Source: Fimenecus sp051881335 (GTDB lineage Bacteria; Bacillota; Clostridia; Oscillospirales; Acutalibacteraceae). From it: DNA of 7,915 bases. Location of the stretch: positions 1 to 7,915 of the forward strand of contig JBJEPR010000019.1 in the NCBI GenBank assembly GCA_051881335.1, written 5' to 3'. Positions 5,372-7,915 of the stretch are shown here, piece by piece. Within the stretch, counting starts at the first letter, position 1. Each line of letters begins with the position of its first letter. The notes below the pieces were generated by a model. That model ran no database searches and was not told the origin of the DNA. It saw only the letters and a list, made by a program, of their open reading frames with translations. A program made the translations under genes and the position numbers.

Positions 5372-6712
5372 ATGTCCGACACGGTTTCTCCCTGTTTATT
5401 TTTTCATTGCAAAGATAAAAGAGGCAGAAAAATGAAACTTACACCGACATTCTTAAAACTGAATCACTTTAAAATCCATAAGGAATCTTTTGGCGGTAAT
5501 CGCCCCATTGCAAAGGGCACATTCAAGGGCAAAAACAGCGATTATCTGGACTTAACCTTTGGCACGCCCACCGCCGTCAATTTGATTACGCTGTTTGAAA
5601 ACGGTAACAATGTTACGGATTTTGAAATATATTACGAGCAAGACGGTGCTTTTACAAAAATTTATCGGCAAAACCGTATTGCGGATTTTCGCGTGTGCGC
5701 CATTGATGAAATCAAGACGAAAACAATACGCATTAAAATCTCCAATACACGAAAGGGCTTTTTCAAGGACATCCAGGCGTTTGCCTATCACCTGCCGAAA
5801 AAAGAAACCTCTTTCCGAAGAACCGCATATGTAGTTACTGACATTTTAGAACAAATTGACCCCGATAATTTGAAGCACTACAACAAATTCAACATAATCG
5901 GCGGGATTGAAACGGACACTGAGGGTAAAGTCTATTTCAAAACCGATAAATTCCATGACGCATTGGCGCTTGTTCGGAACTACGACCCCAATGCAGACAT
6001 TGTTGTGACGCTGTTCCCGAGAGGCGATATTCTGAAAGCCTTAAAAAATCCCGAAACGCCCCGCAATATCAAAACATTTTTGGATGAATATAATCTTAAC
6101 GGCGTTTCATTTGACTGGGAGTTTCCGAAAAGCCTATATGAATGGCGTGTATTTGACAAATTCATTATCCGCTTAAAGGCAACCATCCAAGAAAAAACCA
6201 TCACCTTGGCGCTCCCCTCTTGGATGCCTTATCATTTCAGCAAAAAAGCGCTTGAATGTATTGATGTTGCCGAGGTTATGACCTATGACAATATGCCGCG
6301 GGACATTGACGGACACCATTCCGAGTTTTTCAGCGACGGTCCGAATGCGGTTTATCATTTTGTCCACAAGGGCTTTGCACTTTCCCAGCTTGATTTGGGA
6401 TTGCCGTATTACGCCCGCCCGACAGACGGCGCCGCATATTGGAGCGATTACAGCGCCGAAGTAGATAAGATGGACAAATTCACCAATGTGGTGGAGGACG
6501 AATACCGCGCTGTCGATATTTATCAAAAGGAAATCACCGTAAAACCCAGATTTTATAATTCCTGCCAAATGATTGCCGACAAAACCACCTTTTGTGTGTA
6601 TGCAGGCGTCGGCGGCATTATGATTTGGGCGTTAAACGCCGATACGCCCGAAAGCCACGAGCTTTGCCTTTCCAAGGTATTGGAAAAAGTGATGGACGAA
6701 CGAACTAAATAA
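5372..6712 (+). CDS. GH18-type glycosidase with N-terminal discoidin-like domain
   Basis: This 446-residue protein would act as a chitinase or endo-beta-N-acetylglucosaminidase type enzyme, cleaving beta-1,4 bonds next to GlcNAc by substrate-assisted catalysis. Residues about 40-140 look like an F5/8-type C (CBM32-like) beta-sandwich (FEIYYEQDGAFTKIY … IRIKISN). Residues about 145-440 are the GH18 barrel: NGVSFDWEFP holds the catalytic Glu250 and Asp248, VMTYD (302-306) is the conserved Met-x-Tyr-Asp strand, GLPYYARP is at 343-350, and GIMIWALNAD closes the barrel. The usual DGxDxDxE reads NGVSFDWE, so the first two aspartates are Asn and Ser. There is no signal peptide, so the enzyme appears cytoplasmic. 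A second ATG at 5432 with its own AGAGG seven nt upstream would give 426 residues and removes a non-domain leader; I keep 5372 because promoter spacing and AGGGGA fit it. It has its own promoter and a strong terminator. Confidence 0.85.
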   Translation: MSDTVSPCLFFHCKDKRGRKMKLTPTFLKLNHFKIHKESFGGNRPIAKGTFKGKNSDYLDLTFGTPTAVNLITLFENGNNVTDFEIYYEQDGAFTKIYRQNRIADFRVCAIDEIKTKTIRIKISNTRKGFFKDIQAFAYHLPKKETSFRRTAYVVTDILEQIDPDNLKHYNKFNIIGGIETDTEGKVYFKTDKFHDALALVRNYDPNADIVVTLFPRGDILKALKNPETPRNIKTFLDEYNLNGVSFDWEFPKSLYEWRVFDKFIIRLKATIQEKTITLALPSWMPYHFSKKALECIDVAEVMTYDNMPRDIDGHHSEFFSDGPNAVYHFVHKGFALSQLDLGLPYYARPTDGAAYWSDYSAEVDKMDKFTNVVEDEYRAVDIYQKEITVKPRFYNSCQMIADKTTFCVYAGVGGIMIWALNADTPESHELCLSKVLEKVMDERTK

Positions 6713-6725
6713 ACGATATATTCCA

Positions 6726-6763
6726 CCGCCGCCGTGCCGATTTTCCGCACGGCGGCGGGTTTT
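6726..6763 (+). terminator. Strong terminator of the GH18 gene
   Basis: A perfect 12-bp GC-rich stem (CCGCCGCCGTGC with its exact complement, 9-nt loop) is followed by G and four T residues, 13 nt after the GH18 stop. Repeat B copy 2 begins in its right arm. Confidence 0.85.
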
Positions 6764-6810
6764 CTCCCCTGCCCCGTGCTGACGCGCAACTGCTATCCAA
6801 ATGCAAAAGG
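6756..6810 (+). repeat. Repeat B, copy 2
   Basis: This is the partner of 3199-3254, about 79% identical in direct orientation. It overlaps the right arm and T run of the GH18 terminator and extends almost 50 bp past it, where an ordinary terminator would show no conservation. Function unknown. Confidence 0.55.
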
Positions 6811-6853
6811 TCACCGAAAACAGGAAGGGGTTGTCTATATAAAAAATCACCTA

Positions 6854-6891
6854 AAAGAGCGCACAAGGAGCTGTCCCCTTGTGCGCTCTTT
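6854..6891. terminator. Perfect 15-bp hairpin, bidirectional terminator
   Basis: AAAGAGCGCACAAGG (6854-6868) is exactly complementary to 6877-6891, with an 8-nt loop. It lies between convergent genes. On the minus strand the stem is followed by T-rich sequence, including a run of six T residues, which suits termination of the dockerin gene. On the plus strand it ends in TTT and then a T-rich stretch, a back-up for GH18 read-through. Confidence 0.75.
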
Positions 6892-6997
6892 GTATTTCCA
6901 ACATTTTTGCCGATGTGAGAAACAGTACTTGGTTTTTGTTTTTATATCCTTCAAATGGCTAACATTACACTTACCAAATACAACTGTTATCTCTTGT

Positions 6998-7915
6998 TTA
7001 CCCGGCTTTTTGTGTAATCGGATAACTGTTGGCGGTTTGCAGATTGATTAGTGCTGCATCAAACGCGTCCACAACGCCGTCGCGGTTAGCGTCTGCCGCT
7101 TGTAAGAACCAAACATTTTCAATTTCCGCCGCGCCGACAGCTTTCAACATCACGGTGTCTTTATCCGTCGCGTTAATGCGTCCGTCACCGTCAACATCGC
7201 CGTAAAGGACAACTGTTACGGTTTTGACCGCCGCGTTTGTGGTGCTGTCATAGTATGTGATTGTTGCGCCTGTGCCCACAAGGTCGGCATCGGCAAGTGC
7301 GTCACCGTTGATATTTTTGATTTCAACATACATTTCTGCCGTGTTGAGCTCCGCTTTGCAATCGGAAACCGTATTTGCACCCAAAACGAAACCTTCGGCG
7401 TGCATATCGTCTTCAACAATTACAATACTCTTTTCGGCACCGCAAATGTCACAAACGCCGTCTGTGTAACTATGACCGGGTCTTGTTTCGAAAAGAAGAG
7501 GCGCATTTGCGTAAAGGCGTTCACTGCTGCCGCAATACGCGTAACCGCCATATACTGTGCCGCATGTGTTATCAAGGACAGGTGCGCTGTCTGTGCCGAG
7601 AGTCTGATACCACTTTTGTGAACCGTCGGTTACACCGCTGTTCAAAAGGTAAGCAACCTCGCCGCTTGCAAATTGCTCTGCGGTTTTGCCCTCGGTTTTT
7701 TTTACTGCACCGTCATCATTTACGCCCACAGCGTTTTTATCGCATTTACTGCTGTCAAAGTAGCAGTTGGAGATTGTTCCGTGATTATATCCGCACACGC
7801 CGCCGACAGAAGGATCAGAAGAACCGCCGACTGTACCGATGCTGTAACAATTCTCCATTTTACCGCTATTCAAAATTCCGCACACGCCGCCGATATACGC
7901 TCCTGTACCAATGAC
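6998..7915 (-). CDS. Secreted GLUG-repeat protein with C-terminal dockerin (partial)
   Basis: The reading frame stays open to the right edge of the window, so only the last 305 residues are seen; an internal GTG at 7885 is not the real start. Two GLUG-type repeats (GGVCGILNSGKMENCYS about 9-25, GGVCGYNHGTISNCYF about 38-53) are followed by the FASGEVAYLLN…WYQTLG…PVLD tail that often closes such arrays. Next comes a HSYTDGVCDICGA knuckle (148-160) and a small beta domain (about 163-236). A type-I dockerin ends the protein, with two calcium loops: D240-V-D-G-D-G…D251 and D275-A-N-R-D-G…D286. Dockerins bind cohesins on scaffoldins or cell-surface anchors, and GLUG proteins are usually extracellular adhesion-like proteins. 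No catalytic domain is visible. The signal peptide must lie outside the window. The gene converges on GH18 and ends at the hairpin 6854-6891. Confidence 0.88.
   Translation of the reverse strand, partial: VIGTGAYIGGVCGILNSGKMENCYSIGTVGGSSDPSVGGVCGYNHGTISNCYFDSSKCDKNAVGVNDDGAVKKTEGKTAEQFASGEVAYLLNSGVTDGSQKWYQTLGTDSAPVLDNTCGTVYGGYAYCGSSERLYANAPLLFETRPGHSYTDGVCDICGAEKSIVIVEDDMHAEGFVLGANTVSDCKAELNTAEMYVEIKNINGDALADADLVGTGATITYYDSTTNAAVKTVTVVLYGDVDGDGRINATDKDTVMLKAVGAAEIENVWFLQAADANRDGVVDAFDAALINLQTANSYPITQKAG

Noticed and set aside
83..6901. Shared 11-mer TGTATTTCCAA at 83-93 and 6891-6901
   Set aside because: Several 11-base matches are expected by chance in a window of this size, and similarity does not extend on either side.
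7375..7914. 179-residue plus-strand open frame at the right edge
   Set aside because: It is antisense to the GLUG/dockerin gene. The composition is Arg-, Cys- and His-rich, as expected from the complement of a Gly/Asn/Asp-rich repeat protein.

Overview
The window looks like chromosomal DNA of a Gram-positive gut-type Clostridia member, most likely Oscillospiraceae/Ruminococcaceae-like. The evidence is strong Shine-Dalgarno sequences, sigma-A-type promoters with 17-bp spacers, U-tract terminators, a DUF4143-type ATPase, cytoplasmic GH2 and GH18 enzymes, and a GLUG-repeat protein ending in a type-I dockerin. The genus cannot be fixed from this sequence alone.

Layout. Bases 1-387 carry no convincing gene. 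They hold two tandem 17-bp units, the first copy of a ~145-bp dispersed repeat (repeat A), and the terminator of the next gene. Bases 388-1680 (minus) encode an AAA+ ATPase with a DUF4143/nuclease-like C-terminus. Its promoter (1704-1732) sits directly below three 23-bp-period iterons (about 1731-1797). Bases 1810-2128 hold a possible gene remnant, then the second copy of repeat A in the same orientation. That copy contributes a near-consensus promoter, which is overlapped by a terminator-like hairpin and a perfect palindrome and followed by a leader hairpin. Bases 2129-3067 (+) encode an HSL-type alpha/beta hydrolase. Bases 3068-3487 are a hairpin-rich intergenic region containing a short repeat (repeat B), a strong terminator and the GH2 promoter. 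Bases 3488-5227 (+) encode a GH2 beta-glycosidase and 5372-6712 (+) a GH18 enzyme with a discoidin-like N-terminal domain. A terminator and a promoter overlap between these two genes. Bases 6713-6997 hold two strong terminators and the second copy of repeat B. Bases 6998-7915 (minus) are the C-terminal part of a secreted GLUG/dockerin protein that runs off the right edge.

How the genes may work together. The esterase-like hydrolase, the GH2 enzyme and the GH18 enzyme are plausibly carbohydrate-catabolic. All three lack signal peptides, so they would act on imported oligosaccharides or small esters. Each has its own promoter and is separated from the next by a terminator, so they are not a simple operon. 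The dockerin protein is extracellular and convergent with them. The ATPase stands apart: it is flanked by direct repeats and carries its own iteron-type control region, which suggests an accessory module. I see no defence system, CRISPR array, rRNA or tRNA. The most novel-looking material is the non-coding DNA: repeat A, the iterons, the promoter/terminator overlaps, and the structured region 3063-3328.
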